Assembly (NCBI GenBank): GCA_963832835.1
Contig: CAWHVD010000001.1
Location: 1,736,001-1,800,000, forward strand
Length of the DNA stretch: 64,000 bases
Reading direction: 5' to 3'
DNA from: CAVPKN01 sp963832835
GTDB lineage: Bacteria > Chlamydiota > Chlamydiia > Chlamydiales > JAAKFR01
Part shown: in pieces, positions 16,535 through 25,728 of the stretch
How positions within the stretch are numbered: the stretch's first letter is position 1
Layout of the letters: each line of letters starts with the position of its first letter
Program-made: the position numbers and the translations under genes
Notes under the pieces: model-generated
Told to the model about the DNA's origin: nothing
What the model saw: only the letters and a program-made list of their open reading frames with translations
The model's database searches: none

Positions 16535-17797
16535 TTATGTTACCTGGAGAATCACCTTCTTTTTTTTGCCAATACCGATGAGCATAAACTCGTTTTCGAT
16601 GAGATGCGAGTCATCGATCACAACGTTCTCATCGTTGATTTTTTCATTATTCAGGTAGATACCGCCCCCCACAATCATACGCCTCGCTTCAGATTTACTA
16701 GGCAAGATCTTGGCATGCACGAGCACGTCAATGAATTTCAGCCCCACAATCTGCCCTCGGGGCAACTGCTCGCTTGGAATCTCTCCTGCTAGTGCCAGTA
16801 GGGTCTGTTTATCTAATTTGGTGTGAAATCCGGGCTGGGCAGCCTCAGTGATTCGCAATGCTTCTTCTAATCCCGCATCTCCATGCACAATCCGCGTCAC
16901 TTCTGCCGCTAATCTTTTTTGTGCTGCGTTGGGAACATAGTCTTTGTGATGCATTCCCTCTTCAATCACTTGGATCTCTGTCAGATCTAAAAAGGTGAGC
17001 ATGCGCAGCATCTTGGGCACATCGGCATCAGCAATTCTGTAGAGGTATTGGTAAAAGTCATAGGGAGGAAGTTTATCAGAATTAAGCCAAATAGCACCTT
17101 CTTCCGATTTCCCAAATTTTTTCCCATCACTGCGGGTCAACAAAGGAAAAGTGAGTCCATGGACACTGACCCCACATACTTTCCGCACCAGTTCGGTGCC
17201 AGCCGTGATATTCCCCCATTGGTCACTTCCACCCATCTGGAGTGAAACTCCATGCGAATTGTAAAGATGTAAGAAGTCATAGGCTTGTAAAAGCTGATAG
17301 CTAAACTCGGTGAAGCTAATCCCCTCTTCGGAAGCAAGGCGTGTTTTAACGCTATCTTTAGCCAACATCGTGCCTAAGCGGAAATGTTTGCCGACATCGC
17401 GCAGGAAATCCACAAAACCAATCCCTGCGAACCAATCGTAGTTATTCACAATGGTGATATCGCTCTTTAAAACGGCTTTAAGTGAACGCGTGATCCCCTC
17501 AAGATTGTGGGCAAGGCTCGTAGCATCGAGCAAATTTCTTTCTACACTTTTGCCAGAGGGGTCTCCAATCATCCCCGTCGCCCCTCCCACAAGAGCAATG
17601 GGCTTATGACCATATTTTTGAAACCAAGCTAGGACCATGATTCCCATGAGATTTCCTAAATGCAAGCTGTCCGAAGTTGGGTCAAAACCGACGTAGACTG
17701 CTAAAGGCTGGTCAGCCAATTGGTAGATTTCCTCACTTGTTTTGGCATCGACAAAACCACGTTCCTCAAGAGTTTTAATAATATTTTTTATTGACAT
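16535..17797 (-). CDS. tyrS: tyrosyl-tRNA synthetase
   Basis: This class I aminoacyl-tRNA synthetase of 420 aa charges tRNA-Tyr. It has YVGFDPTSDSLHLGNLMG (HIGH-type motif HLGN), GGATGMIGDPSGKS, QMGGSDQWGNI and the KMSKS-type loop KKFGKSEEGA. A C-terminal S4 RNA-binding domain follows (SKSEARRMIVGGGIYLNNEK). The start at 17797 (MSIKNIIKTLEERGF) agrees with the family; the frame stays open 24 codons further upstream but that part is not TyrS-like and would run into the promoter of the divergent gene at 17875. Confidence 0.95.
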   Translation of the reverse strand: MSIKNIIKTLEERGFVDAKTSEEIYQLADQPLAVYVGFDPTSDSLHLGNLMGIMVLAWFQKYGHKPIALVGGATGMIGDPSGKSVERNLLDATSLAHNLEGITRSLKAVLKSDITIVNNYDWFAGIGFVDFLRDVGKHFRLGTMLAKDSVKTRLASEEGISFTEFSYQLLQAYDFLHLYNSHGVSLQMGGSDQWGNITAGTELVRKVCGVSVHGLTFPLLTRSDGKKFGKSEEGAIWLNSDKLPPYDFYQYLYRIADADVPKMLRMLTFLDLTEIQVIEEGMHHKDYVPNAAQKRLAAEVTRIVHGDAGLEEALRITEAAQPGFHTKLDKQTLLALAGEIPSEQLPRGQIVGLKFIDVLVHAKILPSKSEARRMIVGGGIYLNNEKINDENVVIDDSHLIENEFMLIGIGKKKKVILQVT

Positions 17798-17874
17798 CTT
17801 ATTCGCCTGTTCCTTAGAAAAATGTAATTTGCTATCATAGTAATTTAGACCCACAGTGTAAAGGAGCATATCTT

Positions 17875-18231
17875 ATGGAAGGCGACATTCACCGCAAAAA
17901 TGCCGGCGCCGATATTATCGAGTACCCTGAAAATTGGGAAGATATGAAAGAAAAGTATCTTGAGCGCGAAAAAGAGCAGCTCCAAAAAATCATGGAACGG
18001 CGTAAAGCGGACACCAAACAGGAACTCATTGAAATCGCCTCGCAAGCAATTGTTAAGCGTGCAACAAGGGGATCTTCGGAGTATAAAACTCTCAAAGACC
18101 GAACCATCCTAACCGACCCTAAAAGCGAAGATATCCAAGAGCTTAAAAAGGCTCTACTCTCCGAAATTTCGGCGATTGGACAGCGTATCCTTGGCCGCCC
18201 TGCTACCCCCCCTCCACCCCCTCAGGAATAA
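17875..18231 (+). CDS. hypothetical coiled-coil protein
   Basis: This 118-aa charged protein is not assigned to a family. Residues about 20-60 (EDMKEKYLEREKEQLQKIME and onward) are strongly helical and probably coiled coil. A second helix spans about 80-105, and the tail is Pro-rich (PATPPPPPQE). No signal peptide or membrane segment is seen. A good AAAGGAG ribosome site lies at 17861. It is divergent from tyrS with a 77-bp shared promoter region. Two short plus-strand codon-rich ends and normal codon use support a real gene. Confidence 0.6.
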   Translation: MEGDIHRKNAGADIIEYPENWEDMKEKYLEREKEQLQKIMERRKADTKQELIEIASQAIVKRATRGSSEYKTLKDRTILTDPKSEDIQELKKALLSEISAIGQRILGRPATPPPPPQE

Positions 18232-18281
18232 GAGGGCTCTTTTTTCGAATCGTGTCTTCGTGCTTAAATGATCCTAAAAAC

Positions 18282-18350
18282 GAAGAATCGTTCAAAAATG
18301 GCGTGTTATACAGTGCCAATTTGTGACTTTATTTTCTGGAAATGGTATTA
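18282..18350 (+). repeat. 167-bp dispersed repeat, copy C (partial, one end)
   Basis: About 69 bp of one end, from ATCGTTCAAAAATGGCGTG to the terminal AAATGGTATTA. The other half is absent. The terminal base is 1 bp from the stop codon (18352-18354) of the NIF3 gene on the minus strand. Confidence 0.9.
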
Positions 18351-18351
18351 C

Positions 18352-19107
18352 CTAGAAGGGATTGGAGGTATCCAGAAACTGAGCAGGAACACCAAATTTC
18401 TCAGAGATGTGCTTAGCAAGCGCCTTCGGACCTACTTTTTCTGTGGCTGAATGCCCTAAAGCAAGAAAGTGAATGTGTTCTTCATGAGCTACACTCCATG
18501 CAGGTTCGTCAAAATTCCCAGTGATAAAACAATCGACACCGGCCGCAGCGGCTTTAGCAAGCTCTTTGTAGGCCCCACCCGAGATCAGCGCTCCACTCGC
18601 AACTCTTTTCTTACCTCCAAGGGCTATTGCTGCGGGATGGCCATAATAGCTTTCCACCTCACCCACCAGCTTTTCGATCGCCCTTTCAGTAAAGGTGCCT
18701 TTCACTCCAATGAATGTTCCGTAATAATCACCAAAGGGCTCAAGATTTTCCCATCCCAAATCGCGTGCCGCTTGCCAATTATTACCCACCTCTTGATGAG
18801 CATCCAGTGGAAGATGATAGGCGAATAAGGAAATCCCCCTTTTCAGGAGCAATTCAACTTTAGCCCGTTTGCTACCAACGATTTGATAAGGATCCTTTTC
18901 CCAAAAAAGTCCGTGATGCACAATTAAGGCATCTATTGCCTGATCGACACACTGCTCGAAGGTCTCCATGCTAGCAGAAACGGCGGTAGCTATTTTTTTG
19001 ATCTCGCTTTTACCCTCTACTTGCAATCCATTAGGACAATAGTCTTTGATGGTTGACACTTTGAGATAATCACCTAGGTAAACTTCTAAATCTTTGCGTT
19101 GAACCAT
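18352..19107 (-). CDS. NIF3-like (DUF34) metal-binding protein
   Basis: This 251-aa protein has the NIF3/DUF34 metal ligands: ALIVHHGLFWEKDP near residue 60 (HHG) and a late ALGHSATEKVGPKAL region (H...E). DUF34 proteins bind a dinuclear metal site; they are widely conserved and probably act on nucleotide-like substrates (GTP cyclohydrolase I type 2 in some annotations), with role unsettled. I chose the ATG at 19107 (MVQRKDLEVYLGDYL), which follows AAAGGA, rather than the 10-codon longer frame. The stop codon lies against repeat copy C. Confidence 0.85.
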   Translation of the reverse strand: MVQRKDLEVYLGDYLKVSTIKDYCPNGLQVEGKSEIKKIATAVSASMETFEQCVDQAIDALIVHHGLFWEKDPYQIVGSKRAKVELLLKRGISLFAYHLPLDAHQEVGNNWQAARDLGWENLEPFGDYYGTFIGVKGTFTERAIEKLVGEVESYYGHPAAIALGGKKRVASGALISGGAYKELAKAAAAGVDCFITGNFDEPAWSVAHEEHIHFLALGHSATEKVGPKALAKHISEKFGVPAQFLDTSNPF

Positions 19108-19155
19108 GATTATTCCTTTGACGTAGCCTACAAGCATGCATTATATAAGTTTTTT

Positions 19156-19854
19156 ATGAAACAGTTCACTCAAAACGAGATCAAAAAACTTGTCGGTCAA
19201 AAAGCCGCATCTCTTGTCGAAGAGGGCATGTTGGTGGGACTGGGAACGGGATCCACTGCTGCCTGCTTCATTGACAGTCTCATCGAAAGATGCAGGAATG
19301 GACTTAAAATCACCGCCGTCTCTTCTTCCCAACGCTCATTGAAGCAAGCCCGGGCTGGAGGTATCCACACGGTAGATTTTAATCAATTTGCCAATCTGGA
19401 TCTAACCATAGATGGAACAGATGAGATTGATCCCCAAAATCGGATGATCAAAGGCGGTGGAGGGGCTTTAGTACGAGAAAAAATCTTAGCCACATCGAGC
19501 CGCCAGATGATCGTGATTGCCGACGAGAGCAAATTGGTTCCCATTTTAGGAAAGCGCCCCCTGCCAGTAGAGATTATTCCCTTTGGCATTAGAGCAACAC
19601 TTGCCAAAATCGAATCGATGGGGTACCAAGGAAACATGCGGGCAAATAAAGATGGTACACTCTATATCACTGACAATGGCAATTATATTTTTGATATTCA
19701 TTCTCCTGGAGGCTTTCCCAAGCCCGAAGAGGACCATGAACGTTTGATCCACCAACCCGGCATCGTGGATACTGGATTTTTTTTTAACCTTCCGCTTCGA
19801 CTTTTACTGGGTCGTGGAGATGGCACCGTTGCTTTTCGTGAGGACAACATTTGA
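19156..19854 (+). CDS. rpiA: ribose-5-phosphate isomerase A
   Basis: This 232-aa protein interconverts ribose-5-phosphate and ribulose-5-phosphate in the pentose phosphate pathway. All RpiA motifs are present: GLGTGSTAACFID (residues about 28-40), DGTDEID near residue 83, KGGGGALVREKIL near residue 97, and the C-terminal DGTVAFRE. The start at 19156 (MKQFTQNEIKKLVGQKAA) is family-like; the frame is open 19 codons upstream into the nif3 leader. Its stop shares a base with the next gene (TGATG). Confidence 0.95.
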   Translation: MKQFTQNEIKKLVGQKAASLVEEGMLVGLGTGSTAACFIDSLIERCRNGLKITAVSSSQRSLKQARAGGIHTVDFNQFANLDLTIDGTDEIDPQNRMIKGGGGALVREKILATSSRQMIVIADESKLVPILGKRPLPVEIIPFGIRATLAKIESMGYQGNMRANKDGTLYITDNGNYIFDIHSPGGFPKPEEDHERLIHQPGIVDTGFFFNLPLRLLLGRGDGTVAFREDNI

Positions 19855-20273
19855 TGGATGAGACTGCAGAACTGATCCCTATTAAGTTTGAAAAAGTCAT
19901 GCAATCGCGCTCATACACCTGTTTGGTGTTGGGAACCGATGAAAAAAAATTTGCCATCTACACGGATCCCCCAAGTGGCAAAGCCTTGCAAATGTACCTT
20001 GCCCGGGCAGAGAAGCCTCGTCCCTATACTCATGACCTCATGTCAAAAATTTTCCGAGGGCTCGACATAAAAGTTAAGCAAGTAGTTATCAATGACGTGC
20101 AAGATACCGTGTATTTTGCACGCCTTTTTCTCGAACAACAAATCGGTGACCTGCTACATATCGTGGAAATCGATGCCCGTCCCTCGGACTGCATCACACT
20201 CGCTCTTCTACACAAAGTCCCGGTGTACTGTACACGAAGCGTAATGGAAAAAATCATCCCCTATGCTGAATAA
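19854..20273 (+). CDS. bifunctional nuclease (BFN/DUF151) family protein
   Basis: This 139-aa protein has the DUF151 pattern: LGTDEKKFAIYTDPPSGKAL (family: L....G...LPI.IG..E) and the DARPSDCITLALLHKVPVY segment (family: DARPSDAIALA.R...PIY). DUF151 proteins include plant and mycobacterial nucleases and proteins of unknown role. The start is ATG 19854, overlapping the rpiA stop by one base, though TTG 19851 is also open. It is translationally coupled to rpiA. Confidence 0.8.
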   Translation: MDETAELIPIKFEKVMQSRSYTCLVLGTDEKKFAIYTDPPSGKALQMYLARAEKPRPYTHDLMSKIFRGLDIKVKQVVINDVQDTVYFARLFLEQQIGDLLHIVEIDARPSDCITLALLHKVPVYCTRSVMEKIIPYAE

Positions 20274-20355
20274 AAATATTGTTTGATTAGGCGCGATGCG
20301 CTATGTGTATTTCCAAGTGCATATACAAATGGATGTAATTTTGAAAGAATCCCAT

Positions 20356-20697
20356 ATGATTGCAAAACAGAAGAGAACCATATGTCCTCCAAGCGAAGGT
20401 AATACCGCAGCCAAAGCGCGGCCATCCTCAATAAGAGGTTTTTTCATAGTTAGCAACGACAAAGGGTTGCATACCCGCCCCTCCACAGAGCTCGTGAAGT
20501 GCGCGACCTCTTTTAGAGCCCAAATCACGCTCTATCACCAAGACCTCGTAGTCAATGCCAAATCCCTGCTAGGTATTCTTACGTTAGCAGCATCGCGAGG
20601 TTCACGCATCGAAATCGAAGCCGTTGGTGAGGATGCCACCGAGGCTGTCGCTACCCTGATTGAATTGGCTCGGAATAAATTTTACATCCACTATTAA
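20356..20697 (+). CDS. ptsH: HPr phosphocarrier-like protein
   Basis: This HPr-fold protein of about 113 aa has an N-terminal extension of about 28 residues. The phosphorylation site is KGLHTRPSTELVKCA (His in GLHxRP), and the second conserved block VNAKSLLGILTLAASRGSRI contains the regulatory-Ser region (KSLLGIL rather than KSIMGVM). HPr passes phosphate in the PTS; in Chlamydiae the PTS is incomplete and probably regulatory. Several in-frame Met codons precede; I chose 20356 behind GAAAG. It lies 5 bp before pepF. Confidence 0.85.
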   Translation: MIAKQKRTICPPSEGNTAAKARPSSIRGFFIVSNDKGLHTRPSTELVKCATSFRAQITLYHQDLVVNAKSLLGILTLAASRGSRIEIEAVGEDATEAVATLIELARNKFYIHY

Positions 20698-20702
20698 AAA
20701 TT

Positions 20703-22532
20703 ATGTCATCTGTTTCTGATCAAGTAAAAATCCGCACAGAGGTCCTGAAAGAAGACCAATGGAATGTTGCCGCTCTTTTCCCCTCCTTCGAAGCGTGGGA
20801 AAAAGATTTTTCCGCTGTTTGTGAAAAGCCCGCCTCCCCTTATTGGCCGAGCCTACAAACCTATCGAGGGAGACTACAGGAGGGTCCTGCCGTTTTGAAA
20901 GAGGCTCTGGACGTTTCATTCTCTATTGCCCGCAAGCTTGAAAAACTCTACACCTATGCCCATTTGCGACATGATGAAGAGATCACCAACGACAAACATA
21001 AAAGTGCATTCCAACGTATTTCTGCCCTCTTATACGATTTTCAGGAAGAATGCGCTTGGATTGAACCTGAAATCCTAGAGATCCCCGATGCACTCATCGA
21101 ACAATACCTGAGCTCCTCTCTATTAAAAGAGTTTCGATTCCACATCGAAAAAATTGTGCGAATGCGCCCTCACACACTCTCGGCCGATAAAGAAGAATTG
21201 CTCGCCATGGCCGGAAAGCCCATGCAAACCCCTCCAAAAGCCTTTTCAGCGTTAAATAACGCCGATATCAAACTGGGCAAAGTGAAAGATGGTACAGGCC
21301 AAGAGAGGGAGCTATCGCATGGGCTCTACCAAATGTATCTACGCTCTCCAGACCGTACCCTACGCGCAAATGCTTTTCAAGGCATGCTCAGTAAGTATTC
21401 CGATCTGGAAAACACCATGGCAGAGCTGCTCTACGGCGAAGTGCAAAGTCATATTTTTTCAGCAAAAGCGCATAAATTCTCTTCCAGCTTAGATGCTGCA
21501 CTATTTCCCAAAAAAATTCCTCAGGCCGTTTACCGCTCATTAATCGATGCCGTACGCGCTGGTCTTCCCTCACTCCATCGTTATGTCAAGTTGCGCAAAA
21601 AGCTTCTTCAGTTAGATCAGATCCATCTTTATGATATGTACGTCCCACTGATCCCCCAAGTTGAGATCCACATGAGCTACAGGGAAGCTGAAGAGCTCGT
21701 GATCGAATCAGCAGCTCCTTTAGGGAAAGAGTATCAGGAAATTTTGCGCACAGGGCTCAAAAATGATCTATGGGTCGACAGATTTGAAAATAAAAATAAA
21801 AGATCAGGAGCCTACTCCAGCGGCTGCTTCGATAGCTTCCCCTATATATTGATGAATTTCCGGGGAATTCTACGTGATGTGTTCACCCTCGCACACGAAG
21901 CGGGACATAGCATGCATTCCTATCTCAGCAACAAAAACCAGCCCTATCACTACAGCCGCTACCCTATTTTTGTCGCCGAGGTCGCTTCGACTTTTAATGA
22001 AGAGCTCCTCATGCACCTACTACTCCAGAGGCGAGAGAAAAAAGAAGAAAAGCTCTTCCTCATCAATGAAAAAATTGAAGATATTCGAGCCACCTTCTTC
22101 CGCCAAGCAATGTTTGCCGAATTTGAGCTAAAAATTCATGAACTTGTCGAAGCGGGTACTCCGCTGACTCCTGCTCTTTTAAGCGAGATCTTTCTTCAAT
22201 TGAATCGAGATTATTTTGGCCCTGACGCCACAATTGACCCTGAGATAGCCATCGAGTGGGCCCGCATTCCCCACTTCTATTATAATTTTTATGTTTATCA
22301 ATACGCGACAGGCATCAGCGCCGCTCTGTCTTTAGCGGAAAAAACGCTGCAAGGTGATACTCATGCCAGGGATAACTACCTCTCCTTTATAAAAGGAGGC
22401 GGCTCACTCTTTCCGATCGACCTGTTAAAATTAGCGGGAGTCGATATGACTACACCCGAGCCTGTGCAGGCGACCCTGCGCAAATTCGACTCTTTAGTTA
22501 CTGATTTAGAACGACTAACTGACGCAAGTTGA
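20703..22532 (+). CDS. pepF: oligoendopeptidase F (M3 family)
   Basis: This 609-aa cytosolic zinc metallopeptidase of the M3B/PepF family degrades oligopeptides. The zinc site is TLAHEAGHSMHSYLS (HExGH) near residue 400, with the third ligand in FVAEVASTFNEELL about 27 residues on. The N-terminal helical domain and C-terminal IPHFYYNFYVYQYATG region, plus SFIKGGGSLFPIDLLKLAGVD, are typical. Length is normal. Association with groES-groEL matches chlamydial order (CT112-CT111-CT110). Confidence 0.95.
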   Translation: MSSVSDQVKIRTEVLKEDQWNVAALFPSFEAWEKDFSAVCEKPASPYWPSLQTYRGRLQEGPAVLKEALDVSFSIARKLEKLYTYAHLRHDEEITNDKHKSAFQRISALLYDFQEECAWIEPEILEIPDALIEQYLSSSLLKEFRFHIEKIVRMRPHTLSADKEELLAMAGKPMQTPPKAFSALNNADIKLGKVKDGTGQERELSHGLYQMYLRSPDRTLRANAFQGMLSKYSDLENTMAELLYGEVQSHIFSAKAHKFSSSLDAALFPKKIPQAVYRSLIDAVRAGLPSLHRYVKLRKKLLQLDQIHLYDMYVPLIPQVEIHMSYREAEELVIESAAPLGKEYQEILRTGLKNDLWVDRFENKNKRSGAYSSGCFDSFPYILMNFRGILRDVFTLAHEAGHSMHSYLSNKNQPYHYSRYPIFVAEVASTFNEELLMHLLLQRREKKEEKLFLINEKIEDIRATFFRQAMFAEFELKIHELVEAGTPLTPALLSEIFLQLNRDYFGPDATIDPEIAIEWARIPHFYYNFYVYQYATGISAALSLAEKTLQGDTHARDNYLSFIKGGGSLFPIDLLKLAGVDMTTPEPVQATLRKFDSLVTDLERLTDAS

Positions 22533-22553
22533 GAGCAAAAACTCTCAACTTGC
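22524..22553 (+). terminator. hairpin across the pepF stop codon
   Basis: A perfect 12-bp stem, GCAAGTTGAGAG / CTCTCAACTTGC with a 6-nt loop, embeds the pepF TGA (22530-22532). No T-run follows on the plus strand, so it may be a weak terminator or an mRNA-end stabiliser. It lies immediately ahead of the CIRCE operator. Confidence 0.6.
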
Positions 22554-22559
22554 ATTAAT

Positions 22560-22586
22560 CTGGCACTCCAAGACAAAAAGTGCTAA
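22560..22586 (+). promoter_or_regulatory. CIRCE operator for HrcA upstream of groESL
   Basis: Inverted repeat CTGGCACTC - 9 bp - AAGTGCTAA. Against the consensus TTAGCACTC-N9-GAGTGCTAA the right arm matches 8 of 9 and the left arm 6 of 9, including the whole GCACTC core. The spacer is exactly 9 bp. It predicts heat-shock repression of groESL by HrcA, as known for chlamydiae. Confidence 0.85.
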
Positions 22587-22591
22587 TTTCA

Positions 22592-22620
22592 TTGTCTAAA
22601 AACCCCCCTTTTGATATCTT
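22592..22620 (+). promoter_or_regulatory. candidate vegetative promoter of groESL
   Basis: TTGTCT (22592-22597), a 17-bp spacer and TATCTT (22615-22620) form a reasonable -35/-10 pair, 5 bp downstream of the CIRCE element and about 45 bp before the groES start. Confidence 0.55.
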
Positions 22621-22664
22621 CACTACCTTACAAAAAACCTATTAACTAGTAGGAGCGCACAGAC

Positions 22665-22973
22665 ATGACAAATCAAGCCACACAAACCAAGTTAAAACCA
22701 CTTGGCAACCGCATCTTAGTTAAACGCCTAGAATCCGATGAAAAAATGAAAGGAGGGATCATCCTTCCTGACACAGCTAAGAAAAAACAAGAAACAGCGA
22801 CTGTCATTGCCATCGGTACGGGCAAGAAAGACAAAGCAGGGGCATTCATTCCCTTTCCAGTCCAAGTCGGCGATAAAATCTTGATGGAAAAATACTCCGG
22901 CCAGGAAGTGACTCTCGATGGCGAAGAGCTTATCATCCTGCGCGCTGACGACATCATTGCAATCGTTGAATAA
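22665..22973 (+). CDS. groES: co-chaperonin GroES
   Basis: This 102-aa GroES has KLKPLGNRILVKRLESDEK at the N-terminus, the mobile loop KMKGGIILPDTAKKK, and the C-terminal GEELIILRADDIIAIVE. It caps GroEL during protein folding. The mobile loop is intact (GGIILP). An AGGAG site lies 9 bp before the ATG. It lies 24 bp upstream of groEL, with the CIRCE site ahead of both. Confidence 0.97.
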   Translation: MTNQATQTKLKPLGNRILVKRLESDEKMKGGIILPDTAKKKQETATVIAIGTGKKDKAGAFIPFPVQVGDKILMEKYSGQEVTLDGEELIILRADDIIAIVE

Positions 22974-22997
22974 TTAATCTAGAGGAGCATTCACGCT

Positions 22998-24620
22998 ATG
23001 GCAGCAAAAGATATCAAATACCAAGAAGAAGCCAGACAAAAGATCCTAAAAGGGGTCAAAACACTAGCCGATGCGGTTAAAGTGACGCTCGGCCCAAAAG
23101 GACGCAACGTCGTAATCGATAAATCTTACGGCGCACCCCAGGTCACCAAAGACGGCGTGACCGTGGCCAAAGAGATCGAGCTAGAAGATCGCCATGAAAA
23201 CATGGGCGCTCAGATGGTCAAAGAAGTCGCAAGCAAAACCGCAGACAAAGCGGGCGATGGCACAACTACAGCGACCGTGCTTGCCGAAGCACTCTTTGCA
23301 GAAGGACTGCGTAACGTGACTGCAGGTGCTAATCCCATGGACCTCAAGCGCGGGATCGAAAAAGCGGTTAAGACCGTTGTAGAAGAGCTCAAGAAGATTG
23401 CTAAACCGGTTCAGAACCAAAAAGAGATCGCACAGGTTGCAACCATCTCAGCTAACAACGACGACGAAATCGGCCAAATCATCGCCAAAGCGATGGAACG
23501 TGTCGGTAAAAACGGAACCATCACAGTAGAAGAAGCCAAAGGATTCGAAACCACCCTCGACGTAGTCGAAGGAATGAATTTCGACCGCGGTTATCTCTCA
23601 GCTTATTTCATGACAAACCCCGAAACTCAAGAAGCCGTCCTCGAAGACGCTTTCATCCTCATCTACGAAAAGAAAATTTCCGGGATGAAAGAATTCCTGC
23701 CCATCTTGCAGGCAGTAGCTGAATCGGGACGTCCCCTCTTAATCATCGCTGAAGATATCGAAGGCGAAGCGCTCGCAACTCTTGTAGTTAACCGCCTAAG
23801 AGCCGGCTTGAAAGTATGCGCTGTTAAAGCCCCCGGCTTTGGCGACCGCAGAAAAGCCATGCTACAAGATGTCGCTCTGCTCACTGGTGGGCAGCTCATC
23901 AGCGAAGAGCTCGGCATGAAGCTCGAAAACACAACCCTTGAGATGCTCGGCCGCGTGAAAAAAGCCGTCATCAAAAAAGAAGACACGACCCTCGTTGAAG
24001 GAGCCGGCACTAAAGCCGAGATCGAACAACGTTGCGCTCTGATCAAACGCCAGATCGAAGAGAGCACCTCCGATTACGACAAAGAAAAACTCCAAGAGCG
24101 CCTTGCTAAGCTCTCCGGAGGCGTAGCCGTTATCCGTGTAGGAGCTGCTACTGAGATAGAAATGAAAGAGAAGAAAGACCGCGTCGACGATGCCCAGCAT
24201 GCAACAGCTGCTGCCGTTGAAGAAGGAATCCTTCCTGGCGGTGGAACAGCTCTTGTTCGCTGCATCCCTGCAGTTGAAGCACTGGCAAAAACCCTCGAGG
24301 GAGATGAGCGCATCGGCACAACCATCGTTGCTAAAGCCCTTACAGCTCCCCTTAAGCTCATCGCAGAGAATGCCGGCCTCGAAGGAGCTATCGTGCTCCA
24401 GAAAGTCGCTGGCCTTGGCACAAACATGGGCTACAATGCTCTTTCCGAAGAGTATGTCGACATGTTTGAAGCTGGAATCCTCGATCCGATGAAAGTGACC
24501 CGCTTAGCGCTCGAAAGCGCCGCGTCGATCGCAGCCCTGCTGCTCACGACCGAAGCGATCATCACCGAGATCCCTCAAGAGAAATCTGCTGCTCCAATGC
24601 CCGGAGGCATGGACTACTAG
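22998..24620 (+). CDS. groEL: chaperonin GroEL
   Basis: This 540-aa GroEL is complete: KVTLGPKGRNVVIDKSYG, DGVTVAKEIELEDRHENMGA, AGDGTTTATVLAEAL with the catalytic Asp region, and ILPGGGTALVRCIP. The C-terminus SAAPMPGGMDY has one short GGM unit rather than a repeated tail. It forms the folding double ring with GroES. As the copy paired with groES it should be the housekeeping chaperonin (GroEL1) among the several GroEL-like proteins known in chlamydiae. Base composition is more GC-rich than the islands downstream, as expected of a highly expressed core gene. Confidence 0.98.
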   Translation: MAAKDIKYQEEARQKILKGVKTLADAVKVTLGPKGRNVVIDKSYGAPQVTKDGVTVAKEIELEDRHENMGAQMVKEVASKTADKAGDGTTTATVLAEALFAEGLRNVTAGANPMDLKRGIEKAVKTVVEELKKIAKPVQNQKEIAQVATISANNDDEIGQIIAKAMERVGKNGTITVEEAKGFETTLDVVEGMNFDRGYLSAYFMTNPETQEAVLEDAFILIYEKKISGMKEFLPILQAVAESGRPLLIIAEDIEGEALATLVVNRLRAGLKVCAVKAPGFGDRRKAMLQDVALLTGGQLISEELGMKLENTTLEMLGRVKKAVIKKEDTTLVEGAGTKAEIEQRCALIKRQIEESTSDYDKEKLQERLAKLSGGVAVIRVGAATEIEMKEKKDRVDDAQHATAAAVEEGILPGGGTALVRCIPAVEALAKTLEGDERIGTTIVAKALTAPLKLIAENAGLEGAIVLQKVAGLGTNMGYNALSEEYVDMFEAGILDPMKVTRLALESAASIAALLLTTEAIITEIPQEKSAAPMPGGMDY

Positions 24621-24640
24621 TCTCGACACCCTGTCAAGAC

Positions 24641-24670
24641 AAAAAAGCCCCTCATTCGAGGGGCTTTTTT
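24641..24670 (+). terminator. rho-independent terminator of groESL
   Basis: AAAAAAGCCCCTC / GAGGGGCTTTTTT, a strong stem with a 4-nt loop and T-run, 20 bp after the groEL stop. It is symmetrical enough to work in both directions. The following 130 bp up to 24801 show no gene. Confidence 0.95.
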
Positions 24671-24801
24671 GTTGATTAAGCCTATTGCAAAACTCCTGAT
24701 TCTAGGAGACTCAAAGATTTTCAGAGCTACTGGCTCAACACGCCATGCCAACGAGAACTACCCGAATGGGTAGGTAATGCACGCACCATTTACGTCTAAA
24801 T

Positions 24802-24968
24802 TAATACCATTTCCAGAAAATAAAGCCATGAAGTGGCACTGTATAACACGCCATTTTTGAACGATCCTTTCTTGCTTAGTTGCAAAAACATAGGCTTCGA
24901 AACGATCATCCAAATCTGTCATGTTATACAGTGCCACTTCATGGCTTTATTTTCTGGAAATGGTATTA
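24802..24968 (+). repeat. 167-bp dispersed repeat, copy D (full length)
   Basis: A complete 167-bp copy with near-perfect inverted ends; the symmetrical part is longest in this copy, with GCCATGAAGTGGCACTG on one side answered by CAGTGCCACTTCATGGC on the other. It sits exactly where an IS66 transposase remnant breaks off, so it either inserted into that IS or the rest of the IS was lost at its edge. Confidence 0.95.
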
Positions 24969-25728
24969 TTCTCTAATCGCGCACTTGCATGTTGCGTATA
25001 GTTCTTTAGATAAGGAATCAGACCACAAAAATAGCCTAGGGCTTTTCGTAATGCTGATTTGGGAGTATCTTTACCTTCCATCGGCATCCCTTTGATACGC
25101 AGGATCAGCTCATCTGTGATCGGGATCTCTTTTTCTTGCCGAATTCTAAGTCTATCTTCGGGGCTCCGCTTCCAGGCTATCCTCTCGAGCATAAAGAGGT
25201 ACCGTATCTTGCGTAAAACCCAGTCTCTAAATGGAGGGTCTGTATGGGCCCAAAAAAATGACGCCGGATGTGGGCAAAACGGGGTGACCAGTTGATCTCT
25301 TTTTTCTGTGCTAAGATCTCGTAAGCCCCATGCTTATCTGAATGGACCACCCCTTTGTAGTTTTTGAGAATTTCAAAAGCGTGCTCATAGCAGCGACTTT
25401 CTCTAAAATCATAAAGCCTGTAACCATTGCTTCCTGCAAGGACCCACATAAAAACTGTTTTGGCCTTATCCTTCTCTTGCATCTTGAGAGGGCTTTCATC
25501 AATAAACAGAGACTCACCTTCCATTATCTTGCGTCGCACAGCATTATAGAGCGGCTCTAGCTCCAAACCCACGCGTACAACCCATTGGGAAAGAAGCTTT
25601 CGGCTGATCCTTAAACCATTTCTCTCATACATTTCGCTGATGCGATAGAGGGGCATATGGTCGGCAACTTTTTGGGTAATGACCGCTGCTAAAAAGCTTT
25701 CGTCGCAAGCAAAAACCAAAGAAGGCAA
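24969..25728 (-). pseudogene. IS66 TnpC transposase remnant
   Basis: Read on the minus strand, the remnant resembles the intact TnpC in this window (41672..43264) from ITQKVADHMPLYRISEMYER through FIDESPLKMQEK and GVVHSDKHGAYE to IPYLKNYTQHASARLEN. There is at least one frameshift near 25245, after HIRRHFFGP. The N-terminal third is missing, and the end after ARLEN is cut at repeat copy D. It is not functional. It shows an IS66 element of the same subfamily once stood here. Confidence 0.85.

Noticed and set aside
23181..24427. Several long minus-strand frames inside groEL
   Set aside because: They are mirror frames caused by the codon bias of groEL.
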